From: Rhyzopertha dominica
Taxonomy: Eukaryota; Arthropoda; Insecta; Coleoptera; Bostrichidae
DNA: 64,000 nt
Direction: 5' to 3'
Assembly (NCBI GenBank): GCA_025024175.1
Contig: QCXZ01000064.1
Span: forward strand, 3,782,001 to 3,846,000
In this document: in pieces, positions 11,488-21,964 of the stretch
Layout: each line of letters opens with the position of its first letter
Numbering within the stretch: position 1 is the stretch's first letter
The notes under the pieces: model-generated
What the model was told of the DNA's origin: nothing
Databases searched by the model: none
What the model saw: the letters and a program-made list of their open reading frames with translations, nothing else
Position numbers and translations under genes: made by a program

Positions 11488-12280
11488 ATATTTTAGGTCT
11501 TAAAAACTGATCTGCACGCTGTGTCCCTAGAATGTTGAGGCCTGATCAGAAACGTTCGAGAGTCCTGTATTATGAGGCCAGTCTGGCAAAGTTTTTAGCA
11601 GACCCGGATGAGTTTCTCTCTCGATTTGTAACTGTTGACGAAACATGGGTCCATCACTTTGGCCCAGAGTCAAAACAACATAGTGGCATCACAAACGTTC
11701 TCCTCCACCACGCAAATTTCGAGTTGTGCCCTTTGCTGGTAAAATTATGGTCACAATTTTTTGGGATGCGGACGGAATCTTAATGGTTGTTTTTTTGGAA
11801 CGTGAACACATAATAACAGGTTTTTACTATACCAACTTAATTTCAAAATTGCACGAGCGCATCAAGGAAAAAAGACGGGGAAAATTGAGACAAGGAATTT
11901 TGTTCCATCAGGACTACGCTCCTGTACACAAAAGCCATATTGCAATGAATGCTATTCACGACCCAGGATTTAAACTGCACTAACCCCCTGCGTATTCGCC
12001 AGACCTAGCTCCCAACGATTACTTCTTATTTCCGATTGGGATTGGGAGATTATCTACCTGGGACCAGATATGATGATGATTATCAAGTGATGACAGCAGT
12101 AAACGACTTGTTAGAGGACCAATAACAAGAATTCTTTTCTAGAGGAATCAGAGCATTGGAACATCGTTGGACCAAATGCATCGAAGTTCAAGGAGACTAT
12201 GTCGAAAAATAAACATATAATTATTCTCATTTTTTGTGTCTTTCTATGTCCGGGACCGTAATTAATGATATTCCTTCGTA

Positions 12281-13240
12281 TACTGAATGGCGTGGAAGTA
12301 AGAATACTAAAACGTAATAAGAATAATTGTTGTGTACATGTTTATTGAGGTAAAGTAAGTAAACCATTTTTTGGGCAGCACTGAAATATACTTGTTTTCA
12401 AGTATAAGTCGAACCTGGTAATTAAGCGGAAGAAGTCGAAAAAAATTGTAAAAGAATATAACATGTGTAGGAAAGTATGTAGACAGCAATGAAGTCAAAA
12501 GAAGGCGATTCTGATGTCAGCAATAATTAGAGAACCGTTCGTCCCCGGGTCCCCTAATTTTGAAAGCACATTCTGACGCGCCTCATCTATGCAGACGCGA
12601 AACCCCTTTTTAACAAAATGCTATAATGTTCAAGTAATGTAATTTTTTATTTTAGTAAAATATTCATTCCAGTGTTTTTAGTAGCAGCAAACTGCTTTAA
12701 CTTGGATTTTCAGCTCTATACATGAAGAGGTAATGTTGTGTACGTGTTGCAGAAACTTGAAAATTTATAAAAGGCCTAAAACTAATGCAGTTATTCTTGA
12801 AGTAGTATAAATTTTCTTTAAAATCTCCGCCCCATAATTGTATACGCCTGCTTCCCTTTGTCTGAAGACTTTTGAGTACTTGGCCCAGCTTAGTATAATA
12901 TTTTTGATGTAGCACTTGAAACCTGTCATAATCACAAAAAAACAGTTTTGAAAACTTTGACCTTGCATAAAATTTTCTGCACACGTGGGATTGATCAATT
13001 TCATTATAATAGTACCCTTAACATTCACGTAAACTATGAGGTGGTTGGGAATGCAAGGGTGAATTTTTCACCGGACTATCTGATGAAATGGCACAGGTGG
13101 AAAAACTCTGGGAGAACATGTTAGCGTAGAATGACGCAATTTTGAAGGTATTGTTCACATTCAATGTACCTTCTTCCATAGCAGGTAAATTTCTGTCTGA
13201 ATCGCCTACGTATAAAGGCGTATACCTTTATTACAGCTCT
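12281..13240. other. No gene recognised
   Basis: AT-rich, with a short GC-rich patch at 12535-12605 (CCGGGTCCCC, ACGCGCCTC). Minus frames at 12697-13028 are low-complexity and unsupported. Confidence 0.45.
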
Positions 13241-13244
13241 AACC

Positions 13245-13455
13245 ATTGTCGTCTTAGTTTTTACGGTCCTCATTATTTTTAGCACTAAAGCAGTGCAACG
13301 ACAGCAAAAACTGGCCGTCCCCTAGCCACGACGCGTTTTTGTCGACCACTGCACGCAGCGGATTGAATTTTCACCATTTCCTCGCAGTGTGATTTTCGTG
13401 CAATGAACGCGTGTTTCGCCGGTCATACGGTATTTGTGGTGAGTGATATTTTGGT
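13245..13455. other. GC-richer non-coding island
   Basis: About 200 bp with many CG dinucleotides (GACGCGTTTTTGTCGACC, CACGCAGCGG, AACGCGTGTTTCGCCGG). No ORF. It could be a promoter or enhancer-like region, since CG-containing words are rare nearby. Confidence 0.3.
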
Positions 13456-15192
13456 TTTGGAATTTAATGTTTATTGGGCTCTAAAGCGATTTCTCGCTTG
13501 CGGAAATACCATGTAGCTGAATCATTTGAAATGTCATCGCTATGGTAAGTTATTGTTGCGTTTATTGTTACCTACATTCGAGTTTTATGTAAGATTTAAT
13601 GGGTCATCTACTTTACAAACTTTTTTTTATTTTGGGAGTGTTCAAATACAGCGCCGGTATTTTGCAATGCAATGCAATTGAATTCTTTATGCGAATGTTA
13701 AATTCTCTTCATCAAATGAAGGTAGAACGTAGGATATAGCAAATGATATATGTATAGAATAATTGTCTGTTATTTACTTGATATTCTTGAATGAAATATT
13801 AATTATGTCTCATGAGAAGCAGCAATCGCTCTTGTGAAACTGTTACGAGTACTTCTAAATAGACAAGTAACAACAGGAACAAAAAACCAATAAAACAAAC
13901 AGTATGTTAACAGTATACACCAGGTAGTGGACACTTTCATATTAGATAACCGTAAACGCTATTGCTGCAACCAACAATACACGCTACTGTTATGGATACA
14001 ACATTCACAGATGGCACTCTGTACTGTGTGTGTGAAGCATGGTTAACGCATGCACGCGGGATTGCGTTTAAATCAAAGTATGTTCAAATCAAGTTGATGT
14101 CAAGCTTTGATGTCTAGCAAAAAATTGTCGCAAGTTCCCAACATACCTACTTATAGGATATTTTAATATGTTATAGTTATTATTATTTTGCAACCTGTTA
14201 ACCTTTTTGGTAGCATTTTTGTGTTTAAAGTTATATGTAGTATATTGTGACATTGAAGTTGAATACGAAAAAGGTAAGATATTTTGCTTTAATTTTGTAC
14301 CTTGAAAAGTGTTAAAATTGTTAGTTTCGAAAATACCAAAGGTATCACACAGAAAAATTGTGCGGTAAAGAACTTTAGCAATAAACATTTAACAAACTCA
14401 AATATCACATTTCACCACTTCCCAAGAGAAGTTGCCATGTGTGAAGAACAGGTAAAACGGACAAACAATTTGGACGTGCAGTCTCGCCGCCTTACATCCA
14501 TTTGAGTATCATTTGTGGTATGTGGAGAATACTTTCTAGCTAATTGCTTTTAAACCCCAGAACAAAATGAACTAAATCGAAGAGTAGTTCCCACACTATA
14601 AATAATAAACAATGGTGCAAGATTTTTGAATCTTATTTCTAGTAATTACATTTACAACAATTCAAATAATTCGCAGTTTATTAAAACCTCGCATTTCCTT
14701 TGCCACTATTTTACACGGAACGAAGAAAACAACCCTATTAGTTATTATTTAAAGTAAACCTTTCTGACTTAACTTTTTATGAAGTACACAATTGCGTACA
14801 AAGTCAGCATAATATAAAAAAGTTAAGTTAGACATGCTTACATAAATTAAAAAGATTGTTGTCTTAATTTCCTGTAAAATAGTGGGCAAAGTAGATACCA
14901 GGTTTTAAAATTAAGACAAGAAATAAACGTCAAAATAAATGACATTTGTATGACTTGGAGTTTCTGATTTATCGGCTACACCTGCTGGTCGTTTCATTAA
15001 AGTAGTTCACATACAACATTCACAGATGGCACTGTAACTCATTCCACAAAATTTATCAACACTGGCCATTCTTGTTTACTGATATTCTTTGGTATACACC
15101 CTTACAAGGGAGAACAATAAAATTAGCTTACAAATAAATGAAAAATAAATAGGGAAACTACAAATCTTTACTTACTATCTAGGAGTTAGATA
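13456..15192. other. No gene; one 23-bp direct repeat
   Basis: AT-rich. The 23-nt word starting ATACAACATTCACAGATGGC occurs at 13996-14018 and 15011-15033, about 1 kb apart in the same orientation. No element boundaries could be built from it. No coding signal. Confidence 0.45.
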
Positions 15193-15270
15193 TTAACCTA
15201 ATATGAGTGATTCAGGGTATGTCGACCTGTAAGCTACACGCAAAAGAGTACTCTTTTTTCTTTAGCTAAG

Positions 15271-15302
15271 CTTTCGAATTTATTTAAATTCTTCTTCAGA
15301 GC
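15271..15302 (-). ncRNA. Hammerhead-like core, left arm
   Basis: On the minus strand: CTGAAGA (fits CUGANGA), a possible stem GAATTT/AAATTC with loop AAAT, then GAAAGC. This is the order of conserved boxes in hammerhead ribozymes, which have been described in Penelope-like elements. Stem I and the cleavage-site partner were not identified. Confidence 0.5.
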
Positions 15303-15473
15303 ATCTACAGTTCAACTTAATTAATACAACAAACTATATGGAACCTTATATATACTTACAGAAATTTGAGGCTATGTGTAAGTTATAAATATGCACAACA
15401 GTGTTATTTTACGAAACATAAGTTTTTTTACCATAAATGACTTGTGTCAAATAAATTAATTTTAATTTGTTTT

Positions 15474-16056
15474 TTATGTCATTTCCTTTGATAGCAGATA
15501 TGTGTATATATTACTTAATTGTTGTGTGTCCGATTTTTTATTCATTACATTATTAATTTTGTTGATGTGGTACATTTCCAAGNNTAGCCTTTTACTGGTA
15601 TTAATTTCAGTATCTAATATTTTTACCCCATCCCAATCTATCGTGTGGTTGTTGTTGACCGCATGTGTGGCTAATGCACATCGGTCTCTTTTCATAGAAA
15701 TATCGCTTTTATGCAATGATATTCTGTTCTTTACCCACTGAGATGTTTGACCCACATATATGCTATCACAAGTGTTACATTTTAAACAGTAAATTACATT
15801 GGATTTAAATTTTGTTGGTGTTTTTTATTTTAATTTAGTAAACAAATTCGAACACTTTTTGATATTTCGTCTTGCAATTTTAATATTTTCCAAATTAAAT
15901 GTTCTAATTAATTTTGAAGTTAATCCCGTAATATTTGGTAGTGACCCATACTTCTGTGTTTCAGCCCTATTAGTACTTGTTTGACTTAAAACTGAATTTC
16001 TCATTTCATCGTCCACATTTCCGTTAATTCTAGGACCTACTGTTCCTTCTTCAACA
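15474..16056 (-). pseudogene. Penelope-like ORF 3' part with GIY-YIG (left arm)
   Basis: Reads MRNSVLSQTSTNRAETQKYG and then a basic linker, an in-frame TAA just after FTKLK (about 15823), and then the GIY-YIG nuclease core VIYCLKCNTCDSIYVGQTSQ (about 15740-15800), with RISLHKSDI, a LATH block and a C-terminal YHINKINNV. In Penelope-like elements this nuclease nicks the target for priming. The reverse transcriptase domain is absent because the arm is 5'-truncated. The same TAA is present in the other arm. Confidence 0.88.
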
Positions 16057-16081
16057 TGCATTCCATCACCGAGTGAAAGGC

Positions 16082-16676
16082 TGTTGAAGAAGGAACAGTA
16101 GGTCCTAGAATTAACGGAAATGTGGACGATGAAATGAGAAATTCAGTTTTAAGTCAAACAAGTACTAATAGGGCTGAAACACAGAAGTATGGGTCACTAC
16201 CAAATATTACGGGATTAACTTCAAAATTAATTAGAACATTTAATTTGGAAAATATTAAAATTGCAAGACGAAATATCAAAAAGTGTTCGAATTTGTTTAC
16301 TAAATTAAAATAAAAAACACCAACAAAATTTAAATCCAATGTAATTTACTGTTTAAAATGTAACACTTGTGATAGCATATATGTGGGTCAAACATCTCAG
16401 TGGNTAAAGAACANAATATCATTGCATAAAAGCGATATTTCTATGAAAAGAGACCGATGTGCATTAGCCACACATGCGTTCAACAACAACCACACGATAG
16501 ATAGNGATGGGGTAAAAATATTAGATACTGAAATTAATACCAGTAAAAGGCTAATCTTGGAAATGTACCACATCAACAAAATTAATAATGTAATGAATAA
16601 AAAATCGGACACACAACAATTANGTAATATATACACATATCTGCTATCAAAAGGAAATGACATAAAAAACAAATTA
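16082..16676 (+). pseudogene. Penelope-like ORF 3' part with GIY-YIG (right arm)
   Basis: Mirror copy of the left arm: MRNSVLSQTSTNRAETQKYG, in-frame TAA after FTKLK near 16311, then VIYCLKCNTCDSIYVGQTSQ and the rest of the GIY-YIG domain to about 16680. Four N bases interrupt it. Because both arms share the stop, the template RNA (or the original arm) was already defective, which implies reverse transcription in trans or later arm-to-arm gene conversion. Confidence 0.88.
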
Positions 16677-16839
16677 AAATTAATTTATTTGACACAAGTC
16701 ATTTATGGTAAAAAAACGTATGTTTCGTAAAATAACACTGTTGCGCATATTTATAACTTACACATAGCCTCAAATTTCTGTAAGTATATATAAGGTTCCA
16801 TATAGTTTGTTGTATTAATTAAGTTGAATTGTAGATGCT

Positions 16840-16870
16840 CTGAAGAAGAATTTAAATAAATTCGAAAGCT
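16840..16870 (+). ncRNA. Hammerhead-like core, right arm
   Basis: CTGAAGA at 16840-16846, stem GAATTT-AAAT-AAATTC, then GAAA at 16864-16867. Same sequence as the left arm in inverted orientation. Confidence 0.5.
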
Positions 16871-16944
16871 TAGCTAAAGAAAAAAGAGTACTCTTTTACG
16901 TGTAGCTTACAGGTCGACATACCCTGAATCACTTGATCTTTAAC

Positions 16945-17655
16945 CTAATATCTATAAATGAAATAGAAAAACAGAAAGTACTCATATACATGAAAGACAC
17001 ATCTTCCTTCCTTTGATATTCGGGTATAATATTGCCAGGGCAACTGGATATAGACTTCTTTGTGGAGCAGCTTATCGTCTGTCAAACTCACATCTCTGTT
17101 CATCTGCAAGTCTTGACCTTTGATGGCAACTCTCTTCTCTTCGTAGTCTTGCACGTCTGACCACGGTTGAGTTATCTTTGTCGGATAGCGGGATGATGAT
17201 GTTTTTGTTGATGCTTAGCTTCCTGGGGGCGAGGAATTTTTCTCTAATTAGGTCCTTCCTTGGTGGCTTCGTATTTCTTACAATTCGTACTACATCTTAT
17301 CGTATGGTCTCCGCTTATGTTTGTGGGAAGGTGGAGATGGTGGCTTCCACCTCGCAGATGATGTCCTCTGTTAGTATGTGGGTAGGTGCGACGGCGTAAT
17401 TGAACCCCTTGAGTAAGACACTTACTGTGGCTTTGTCCAGTGGAATCTTGTATATGTTATGCACCAGCTTCTTGCTATTGAGTGGTTGGATATTTCTCTC
17501 TGGTTTTTGGATCCGTTTCAGTCCTTCGAACGTTGTCTTCTGCTTCTTTGTAGTTAGCTCGTCGTCGGTTTGTGATCGGAAGTCTGATAGCTGGTCCACC
17601 ATGTTTCAAAGCGTCGAATGTAGTGTGTTGCTCAGCTTCAAATGTTGCTTATCAT
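16945..17655 (-). pseudogene. Penelope-like reverse transcriptase, N-terminal region
   Basis: Minus strand, from about 17655 leftward. Recognisable blocks are DQLSDFRSQTDDELTTKKQK, LLKGFNYAVAPTHILTEDII (the conserved leader block of Penelope RTs, where related elements read LSKGLNFA.P), then RNTKPPRKDLIREKFL, and INKNIIIPLSDKDNSTVV (the ADKG..VV block that begins the palm). It continues to EEKRVAIKGQDLQMNRDVSLT at about 17050 with frame changes, then stops. Its left side abuts the palindromic insertion at 16939. The catalytic part is missing. Confidence 0.8.
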
Positions 17656-17785
17656 CAGAGATTGAAAAAAGACCAAACGGCTTAAATACAAGAGATGACG
17701 CAAAGATTACCACCTACCTGGAAACCAGCCTTCAATACAAAAGAAACAGACTAATAAGTCTGCGGAAGCCTGAAGGTGAAAAATA
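17656..17785 (+). pseudogene. Penelope-like ORF, extreme C-terminus
   Basis: Plus strand EIEKRPNGLNTRDDAK, then a decayed TWKPALQYKR-like block and a stop at 17784-17786. Penelope-like ORFs often end with an EI.KRPN.LN..D......TWKP block after the GIY-YIG domain. It meets the minus-strand N-terminal piece at about 17655, so the two lie head to head. Confidence 0.7.
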
Positions 17786-17882
17786 GAAAGCTTAAAAATA
17801 GCAAATCAGAATCTGTCAAAACCACCTTTTAACTAATATTTAAAAAACGTAACTTCGTGTCATATCTCAGAAACAATACGCT
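17784..17882 (+). repeat. Left copy of a 100-bp inverted repeat
   Basis: Matches the reverse complement of about 21608-21710. Shared words include AATCAGAATCTGTCAAA and GTGTCATATCTCAGAAACAA. The two copies lie 3.7 kb apart and enclose the foldback array and the hAT element. They may be two ends of one larger element or two unrelated insertions of one family. Confidence 0.75.
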
Positions 17883-17889
17883 ATATTAG

Positions 17890-19060
17890 TGTGACTTAGA
17901 TGTCAGCCATTTCGCTGCGATACGTCAAGATTACGGATCCAAACTTGATCCAAACCAACCTACTTAGTTGTCATAATGTGCGTAAGGCAGTTCAGCGTGT
18001 AATTTTTTAGTGTTAAAGAGTATTTTAAAGTGTTACTGTGTATGTTTGAGTAGCTTACACTACTTCGCTTTACTTAGCAAGTATTATAAACCGAAATTAC
18101 ATTTAGATACAACGTATTGTTGAAAAGTTGGACATACACTAAGTACGTGTGTGGAGCATTACAATTTACAAGTTTTACCAGAAAATGGTAATGGGTTGGG
18201 TCCCTGGATGTTTCCTTTATAATGAGAGAGAAACATGTAATCTTTACAGCACTTCTTTTAAGTTATTTTTAAACAATATATTGCAACTAAATGTAATTTT
18301 GGTTTATAATACTAAATTATACGAAGGAACGTAAACCACTAAAAATACACAGTAACACTCGATGTTCAGAGCAAAATTATAGTATAATACAACATTTTGA
18401 AGTATTACTGTGTGTGTTTGAAAGATTTACATACCTTTGTATTATTTATTAAGTATTGCAAACCGAAATTACATTAAGTTGCAATCTATTGTTGAAAGAC
18501 AAACTGAAATAAGTGCTTAAAGTTTATACGTTTCTCTCTCATTATAACAAGAACATCCAAGGACCTAGCACGTTACCATCTTCTGGTACAACAAGTAAAT
18601 TGTAATGCTCTACACACGCACTTATTGTAGGTTAAGCTTTTCAGCAATACCTACATTGTAAATAAATGTAATTTACGTTTGTTATACTTGCTAAGTGAAG
18701 CGACAGAGTGTCAGCTACTCAAACATACACAGTAACACTTTTAAATATTCTTTTAACACTAAAAAATTGCACCAAACACTGAACTCCCTTATGCACGTTA
18801 TGACAACTTGGTTTGTTTTGATCCAGGATCTAAACTAAATGTAATTTCGGTTTGTAATACTTGCGAAGCAAAACGAAGCAGTGTAAGCTACTCAAATAAG
18901 CACAGTAACACCTCTAAATGTTCTTTTAAAGTCACAAAATTGCACCTAACACTTAGGTACGTTACGCACGTTATGACAACTCGGTTTGTCAGGATCCAGG
19001 ACTTTGACGTACCGCAGAAAAATGGTCGTCATTACGTCAGCACTAATACAGCATATGGCA
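17890..19060. repeat. Foldback array of a 75-bp module in alternating orientation
   Basis: A module that starts GTTACTGTGTATGTTTGAG and ends AACCGAAATTACATTTAG occurs five times: + at 18032-18106, - at 18287-18356, + at 18403-18478, - at 18664-18736 and - at 18835-18908. The first four form a long hairpin centred near 18365, with further matching arms (for example GAGCATTACAATTTAC at 18156 and, inverted, near 18600). Each arm is itself an inverted repeat. The outermost right unit is an extra tandem copy. No coding capacity. It is likely a foldback-type non-autonomous transposon or a satellite-like derivative. Confidence 0.85.
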
Positions 19061-19375
19061 TCAAAAAATCATTGTTTAGATCAAATCAAAATCAAAGTTG
19101 TATATTGTGAAAGAAAAGATAAGAACAAAACTCTTGGAACATTTGGAAATTAAAAATTTCTGTAAAAATAAGGGGCGTGGACAAAATTTGGCACGTCTGA
19201 GCTCAGAATAGCTTTTGTTGATCATTTTATGATAGATTGTAATATGTATCCGCTAAACCACTGCATGTATCATCAGTACCATTTTATATTTTTCGTATAT
19301 CAGATATATTTTGTTATTTAAAAGTCATTGCAAACCCTTTGTTGTCCAAGAAACAATCTTTTCTGCTTATTGATT
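19061..19375. other. No gene recognised
   Basis: AT-rich spacer between the foldback array and a GC-richer island. Confidence 0.45.
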
Positions 19376-19379
19376 GAGA

Positions 19380-19830
19380 ATACTACCCCAAAAAGTAGGG
19401 AACTTCGGGACCAACGAAAATATCTTCGCACCCTTGACCCTGAAATACGAATCCTAACACAAATTCTCGCATAATTAATCGCAAAAGCAGCTCTGTTATG
19501 TGCTGCCCAACGACCAATTTAATTGAAACAATAATCACGATAAGGAACGAGAAAAGTGTATCGCGGGCGTAAAAATCGCCGATAACAATGACCGTGTTGC
19601 GAAATTCGTACACGTAAAAGTTTTGCCGAACGTGCGCAGTTGGAGTCGCGACGGACTCCGTCGTTCTGCCAACCCCATTTATGCCATCGGCGGCGCTGTA
19701 CGTCGAAGTACGCGCTTTAACCCTGTACTGTCCAAAGCGGCGAAAAGTTTTCAGCGGGGACGCGCTTTTATCCGCTAAATATATTCCGATAAAAGGGAGT
19801 TAGTTGTTTTTGTGGAGAACTTTCAGGATT
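19380..19830. other. GC-richer non-coding island, candidate enhancer
   Basis: Sharp change to complex, CG-containing sequence without a convincing ORF. It carries short words that commonly appear in developmental enhancers: GCATAATTAATCGC, CAATTTAATTGAAAC, ACAATAATC, CGATAAC, GATAAGG, AACAATGACC. It also contains TTATCCGCTAA, shared with the 9360-9800 island. A regulatory role is inference from composition only. Confidence 0.35.
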
Positions 19831-20331
19831 GCAAATTTCTCGTGCAGTTTGATTGACTTTTGTGGTTGTGATGGGGAACTGCGGTGAGGTAAAAATTTTT
19901 TTTTAGTGCTTTTAGATTGTAGTTACTTCGATACTACTTCTCAAAGGGAAGTTGTTTAAAATCGAACATTCTTTTTTATTGTCTAAANTTAAATTGAAAA
20001 TGCCAGGTTCTGCCAGATACTTAGTAAAGGAAGTATATAAAAAAATACTTATTTAAATTGTCTGGCACAAGGTATATACAAAGTGTCCCCAAAACTAAAG
20101 CAGGTGTTAAAGTAACTCATTTACAATTGAAATAGCCAGATATGTTATTATTTAATTTTTTATTGCTTAAAATATACAGACGTTTTTAAAAAAATGTACA
20201 GGGTGTCAGAACTCTTGTGTCTTCCGGGGTAACCACAATAGACGGAAAAAATTAAAAGACACGTTTCGGGTCGATTTTTGAGCACAATTCATAAGTCAAA
20301 TCAGATTTCCAGAATGACGCTTTATTTCGGC

Positions 20332-21481
20332 CAGGGTTGGCAAAAAACATGTTTTTTTTTAAATTAAACAAAACAAACAGTTTTTTTTTTAATTTAAACA
20401 TGTTTAAATGGTTTCAAACATGTTTTTTCTTACTTAGTTGAAAACATGTTTAAAACGTTTTAAACACTGTTTTATACATGCACTCTCATGCAAAATACTA
20501 TGCGTATTGGTGAAAATAAATACGAGTAGATGACGCAAAGCGTAGCAGTTGTCTAAAAATCCCTAGATGACTACGGTTGCCTGTTGTCATTTGTATTCGA
20601 TGTGTACGGCGTTTACGCGACAATTTTAGTTATTATGAGCCGGGTTTTCTTTTCTATTTTAAACGAAGATCAACTCTGTTCTTAAAATCCAGATCAATCA
20701 CATACTGGTTACTGGGTTGATTTTAGCTAATATCAACTTTAACAAAGACAATAGGAACCGACCTTGTATGTTTAAAGTTTAAAGTTCAACAATTACAATG
20801 ACCAGTAGGAGGAATAATAATGCAGTGTGGAATTACTTCGACAAAATTAAGGTGCAAAATAGTACAATGCGAGCTCGATGCAAGAAGTGCAAAAAAGATA
20901 TGTTTGCACTAGCAAAAATATTTTATTTCTTGTTTATTGTTTTTTATATTTCCAAGTTCTGATAACTAATTGATCTATTATGCTAAATATATAATTATCT
21001 AGTACGTGTTGAATGAACGTCTTATTTATTGTTTTGTTGTATTGGATCAGAAATACAAATTTTTATGTTATGATAAGGTTAAGATTTTTATTTGTGGTTT
21101 TAAAATGTTTGTAATTTATAGCTACATAAAAAATGTTAAGTTTATTATTAATTTCTATAACTGTTGTATAGATAAAAAACTGGACCTGGTTTTGAATTCA
21201 ATTCATTTTTATGCAAATGTAAGGTGACGTTATGTAGATATGTAATTACTAATAATCCTGTTTATCTATCTATTTGTGGATGGTAAAAAAGCCTAATAGT
21301 AATAATTAATTAATCACATACAATAGTCGTAAAAAACACTGTTTAAAACATTAGTAAAAAACACTGTTTAAAACAAATGATTTAAACATCTGTTTAAGAC
21401 AAAGTTTTAAACAGAAGGGTTGTTTTAAACAAGTTTAAAACATTATGTTTTTAACATTTTGTTTTAATCATGCCAACCCTG
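20332..21481. mobile_element. Non-autonomous hAT transposon
   Basis: Ends are CAGGGTTGGCA at 20332 and its inverse TGCCAACCCTG at 21471-21481. The 8 bp target duplication ATTTCGGC at 20324-20331 and 21482-21489 is perfect, as expected for hAT. Both subterminal regions are packed with variants of TGTTTAAAAC (20340-20490 and 21335-21465), the kind of short repeats hAT transposases bind. The 1150 bp interior keeps a BED-finger ORF but no catalytic domain. Confidence 0.95.
20798..20962 (+). pseudogene. BED zinc-finger remnant of hAT transposase
   Basis: A 54-codon frame starting MTSRRNNNAVWNYFDKIK and continuing RARCKKCKKDMFALAK before decaying into hydrophobic low-complexity sequence and a TGA at 20960. 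The aromatic VWNYF, the basic stretch and the C-x2-C pair fit the N-terminal BED DNA-binding finger of hAT transposases. The distal His pair is missing, cut off by the internal deletion. In a full element this domain recognises the subterminal repeats. Whether this fragment is translated is unknown. Confidence 0.8.
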
Positions 21482-21607
21482 ATTTCGGCGTTACAGGCCT
21501 AAAGTAAAAACTTTGGAATTTTAAATAAGTCGAATAACTTCAATATTTTGAAAGATACGAAATACGTGTGCATGCATTTTTATATATAAGATAAATAAGA
21601 AGTTCAT

Positions 21608-21710
21608 TTGTTTCTGAGATATGACACAAAGTTATGTTCTTTTTAAATTGCAGTCGTAGGTTGCTTTGACAGATTCTGATTTCCCATTTTTAAGTTTTCA
21701 GAGTATATAT
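21608..21710 (-). repeat. Right copy of a 100-bp inverted repeat
   Basis: Reverse complement of 17784-17882 with roughly 80 percent similarity by eye. See the left copy. Confidence 0.75.
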
Positions 21711-21964
21711 AGTTTGCTCATAAAATTATGAGAATCGGCTGGGATATTCAGGGTTTCCCCTTTTCAAATCATCAGGTTAACCATGATTAGCAAAAAACAA
21801 TGTAAACTCTTTAACATCTTGCTACAGCAAGATCGTTACAGCTAAAACAGTGCTTGTTTACTAACATTTCTTTACTTTCATATAATATGCTATTAAGGGT
21901 GCGCAAACAAAGAATCCCTACGTCCCTTTTTGTTTGTTTTTTTAAATTAAAACATAATAGGCTA

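Larger units (their letters stand above)
10132..12212 (+). pseudogene. mariner transposase (DD34D), split and mutated
   Basis: mariner transposase in two blocks around an inserted retroelement. The N-terminal helix-turn-helix part runs from ATG at 10132 (stop codon already at codon 4, then SAKEIHDMVGVSGENAPSY, VTVTIQENVNHVHDMV) to about 10402. The catalytic half resumes at 11488: PRMLRPDQKRSRV, then TVDETWVHHF (first Asp, about 11635), frame change near 11670, AGKIMVTIFWDADGILMV, HQDYAPVHKSHIA (second Asp, about 11911), SPDLAPNDYFLF with the third Asp 34 residues later, and the typical C-terminus HRWTKCIEVQGDYVEK before TAA at 12210. Multiple stops and at least one frameshift. The sequence style is that of the mellifera/cecropia-type insect mariners, by recall. 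Confidence 0.92.
9952..12280 (+). mobile_element. mariner element, complete ends, interrupted
   Basis: Both terminal inverted repeats are visible: 9952-9984 starts TACGAGGGGAGATCATTA, and the reverse complement of 12248-12280 starts TACGAAGGAATATCATTA, with GGTCCC following in both. Removing the inserted retroelement (10403-11487) leaves about 1.24 kb, the normal size of a mariner. TA flanks both ends, as expected for TA target duplication. The transposase inside is dead. Confidence 0.93.
15205..16939. mobile_element. Palindromic head-to-head Penelope-like insertion
   Basis: Two near-identical arms in opposite orientation: 15205-16056 (minus) and 16082-16939 (plus), separated by a 25 bp unique spacer. 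Each arm is the 3' portion of a Penelope-like element, ending in a GIY-YIG endonuclease domain and a 3' untranslated end with a hammerhead-like core. The whole palindrome is flanked by TTAACCTAATAT at 15193-15204 and 16940-16951, a 12 bp target duplication, so it entered as one event. The arms differ at only a few positions; ambiguous bases cluster inside them (15583-15584, 16404, 16414, 16505, 16623). Confidence 0.93.
20077..21710. mobile_element. Old repeat hosting the hAT element
   Basis: The flanks of the hAT insertion (20077-20323 and 21490-21710) read as one older repeat. The left begins TATACAAAGTGTCCCCAAAA, a terminus style of Tc1/mariner-like elements; the right ends in the inverted copy of 17784-17882. 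No transposase is recognisable. Boundaries are approximate. Confidence 0.4.

Noticed and set aside
17178..17786. 73- and 128-codon plus frames
   Set aside because: Antisense shadows of the minus-strand Penelope RT block, apart from the C-terminal piece after 17656.
17890..19060. CRISPR-like repeat array
   Set aside because: Copies alternate in orientation, are diverged and irregularly spaced, and the DNA is eukaryotic.
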